This document shows positions 6,229 through 7,353 of a DNA stretch of 7,353 nt, piece by piece. The notes below the pieces were generated by a model. It did not search any database. It was given only the letters and a program-made list of their open reading frames with translations, and had not been told where the DNA came from. This stretch comes from Deltaproteobacteria bacterium (GTDB lineage: Bacteria > Desulfobacterota > Desulfuromonadia > Desulfuromonadales > BM103). Within the stretch, counting starts at the first letter, position 1. Each line of letters opens with the position of its first letter. The DNA is taken from positions 1 through 7,353 of the forward strand of contig SBFN01000087.1 in the NCBI GenBank assembly GCA_006226895.1, given 5' to 3'. Position numbers and translations under genes: made by a program.

Positions 6229-7230
6229 ATGAATAAAATAATCAATTGGAAAAAAGCAAGTCACTGGCGGTTGACGATCCAGTGGCTTTTCCTTGGCTGG
6301 TGCCTCTTCCTGGGCGTCCAGTTCGGTCTCTTCGTGCGGCATTTCGAAACGGCAGGGCAGGCGGGGTATTATTCTCGACCCCCGGGGGTTGAAGGCTTTC
6401 TGCCGATCGGCGCACTGGTGAGCTTGAAAACCTGGTTGTTCACTGGTCACTTTGACACCATTCATCCTGCGGCACTGGTGCTCTTTTTGACCTTTCTGGC
6501 CATGGCGTTTCTGACCAAGAAGTCCTTCTGTTCTTTTATTTGCCCGGTCGGTACTCTTTCTGAGGCGACCTGGAAGGTTGGCATCAAGCTGTTTGACCGC
6601 AATTTCCGCATCTGGCGTGGGCTCGATCTTTTCCTGCAGTTTGCCAAGTACGCGTTGCTCTTCTTCTTTGTAAAGCTGATTCTCTTCGGCATGCCGGTGG
6701 TCGCAATGAAAGAATTTCTTAAAGCACCTTACTGGGCGATTGCCGATGTGAAGATGCTACATTTCTTCACTGCCATGTCGACGACCAGCATGGTGGTGAT
6801 CACCCTGCTTTCGCTGCTGTCTGTTATCTACAAAAACTTCTGGTGCCGTTACCTGTGCCCTTACGGAGCGCTGCTTGGTTTGCTGAGTATGCTCAGCCCG
6901 TTCAAGGTGTCTCGATGCCAGGATAAATGTATCGACTGTGGCCTGTGTAGCCGAGTTTGTCCGGCGCAGATCGATGTGCAACATAAACAACAGGTGCACT
7001 CACCAGAATGTACGGGTTGTCTGACTTGTGTCAGTCATTGTCCTGAGAAGGGTGCGCTGTCGATGGCGTTCTGGAAGCGACCTGTTCCGGGGGTCGCGTT
7101 CGTGGTGATCGTGATGGTGCTTTTTGGCGGTGGGGTACTAACCGGTATGCTGACTGATCACTGGCAGACGAGCTTGAGTTACGACGATTATCGTAAGCTG
7201 ATTCCGATGGCTTCGCGGTTAGGGCATTAG
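6229..7230 (+). CDS. Membrane polyferredoxin, NapH/NosR/YccM-like 4Fe-4S protein
   Basis: Integral membrane iron-sulfur protein that probably relays electrons between the quinone pool or another membrane donor and a soluble or periplasmic partner; the partner is unknown. The product has 333 residues from the ATG at 6229. Predicted hydrophobic segments lie near 17-36, 78-96, 139-158, 178-200 and 288-307. Two CX3CP motifs characteristic of the family follow membrane segments: CSFICP (101-106) and CRYLCP (206-211). A two-cluster ferredoxin domain follows: C234-x2-C237-x2-C240-x3-CP, preceded by an additional C230, and C261-x2-C264-x2-C267-x3-CP. The frame stays open upstream to 6121, but an earlier start would translate the terminator, so 6229 is preferred. 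Its SD is weak: GGAG is 15 bases away. The lpdA terminator separates it from the PDC operon. It lacks the features needed to name it napH, nosR or ccoG specifically. Confidence 0.85.
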   Translation: MNKIINWKKASHWRLTIQWLFLGWCLFLGVQFGLFVRHFETAGQAGYYSRPPGVEGFLPIGALVSLKTWLFTGHFDTIHPAALVLFLTFLAMAFLTKKSFCSFICPVGTLSEATWKVGIKLFDRNFRIWRGLDLFLQFAKYALLFFFVKLILFGMPVVAMKEFLKAPYWAIADVKMLHFFTAMSTTSMVVITLLSLLSVIYKNFWCRYLCPYGALLGLLSMLSPFKVSRCQDKCIDCGLCSRVCPAQIDVQHKQQVHSPECTGCLTCVSHCPEKGALSMAFWKRPVPGVAFVVIVMVLFGGGVLTGMLTDHWQTSLSYDDYRKLIPMASRLGH

Positions 7231-7238
7231 AATGAAAT

Positions 7239-7268
7239 GCTTCTTCTTGATAGACACATTGAGGAAGC
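7239..7268 (+). terminator. Possible first terminator hairpin after the polyferredoxin gene
   Basis: GCTTCTTC (7239-7246) pairs with GAGGAAGC (7261-7268), 8 pairs with one U-G, around a 14-base loop, and is followed by TCTTTAA. It starts 8 bases after the stop codon. The T tract is short and the loop large, so it would be a weak terminator at best, in tandem with the stronger hairpin downstream. Confidence 0.35.
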
Positions 7269-7286
7269 TCTTTAATCCACAAAACG

Positions 7287-7319
7287 ATGGCCACCTGGAT
7301 CAACACTGGGTGGCCATTT
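7287..7319. terminator. Intrinsic terminator, possibly bidirectional
   Basis: ATGGCCACC (7287-7295) and GGTGGCCAT (7309-7317) form a perfect 9-bp GC-rich stem with a 13-base loop, followed by TTTCC on the + strand. On the left it is flanked by AAAACG, which reads CGTTTT after the stem on the - strand, so it could also stop transcription arriving from a convergent gene beyond the window. Nothing coding is seen between it and the window end. Confidence 0.7.
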
Positions 7320-7353
7320 CCTATATGTCAGGGTATGTAGGAATTTCTCATTT

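Noticed and set aside
1..7353. CRISPR array, tRNA/rRNA, insertion sequence, toxin-antitoxin or defence genes
   Set aside because: No regularly spaced repeats, no RNA gene signatures, no transposase, and no unexplained gene that could represent a defence or mobile system.

Overview
The window carries a complete pyruvate dehydrogenase complex (PDC) gene set on the + strand: aceE (E1, homodimeric type), aceF (E2, single lipoyl domain) and an lpd-type gene (E3). It is followed by a separate gene for a membrane-bound polyferredoxin of the NapH/NosR/YccM type. The homodimeric 894-residue E1 is typical of Proteobacteria and actinobacteria and is not the alpha2beta2 E1 of Gram-positives and mitochondria. 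The coding GC looks near 50%, Shine-Dalgarno (SD) sequences are clear, and a polyferredoxin lies next door. Together these suggest a Gram-negative proteobacterium in the broad sense. My impression leans to the Desulfuromonas/Geobacter side, but that is inference and not demonstrated by the window.

Layout: 1-89 is the acidic C-terminal end of an unidentified gene. Positions 90-598 hold no convincing gene but contain several dyads, including a terminator-like hairpin at 397-438 and short palindromes just before aceE. aceE (599-3283) is followed by an 83-base gap with a compact hairpin, then aceF (3367-4713). The E3 gene follows after 4 bases with a GTG start (4718-6124) and looks translationally coupled to aceF. 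A strong intrinsic terminator at 6128-6171 begins 4 bases after the E3 stop and closes the PDC operon. The polyferredoxin gene (6229-7230) has its own leader containing a 7-6-7 dyad, and it ends in one or two terminator hairpins (7239-7268 and 7287-7319).

Function: E1 decarboxylates pyruvate on thiamine diphosphate and reductively acetylates the E2 lipoyl arm. E2 passes the acetyl group to CoA, and E3 reoxidises the dihydrolipoyl group with FAD and NAD+. All recognisable catalytic motifs are present in the three enzymes, so the complex looks intact. The polyferredoxin would move electrons at the cytoplasmic membrane; any link to PDC activity is only positional.

I looked for an undescribed system and did not find strong evidence for one. 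The points most worth checking are the GGGACA-core dyads in all three PDC-flanking intergenic regions, the dyad that covers the only plausible SD of the polyferredoxin gene, and the structured aceE leader.
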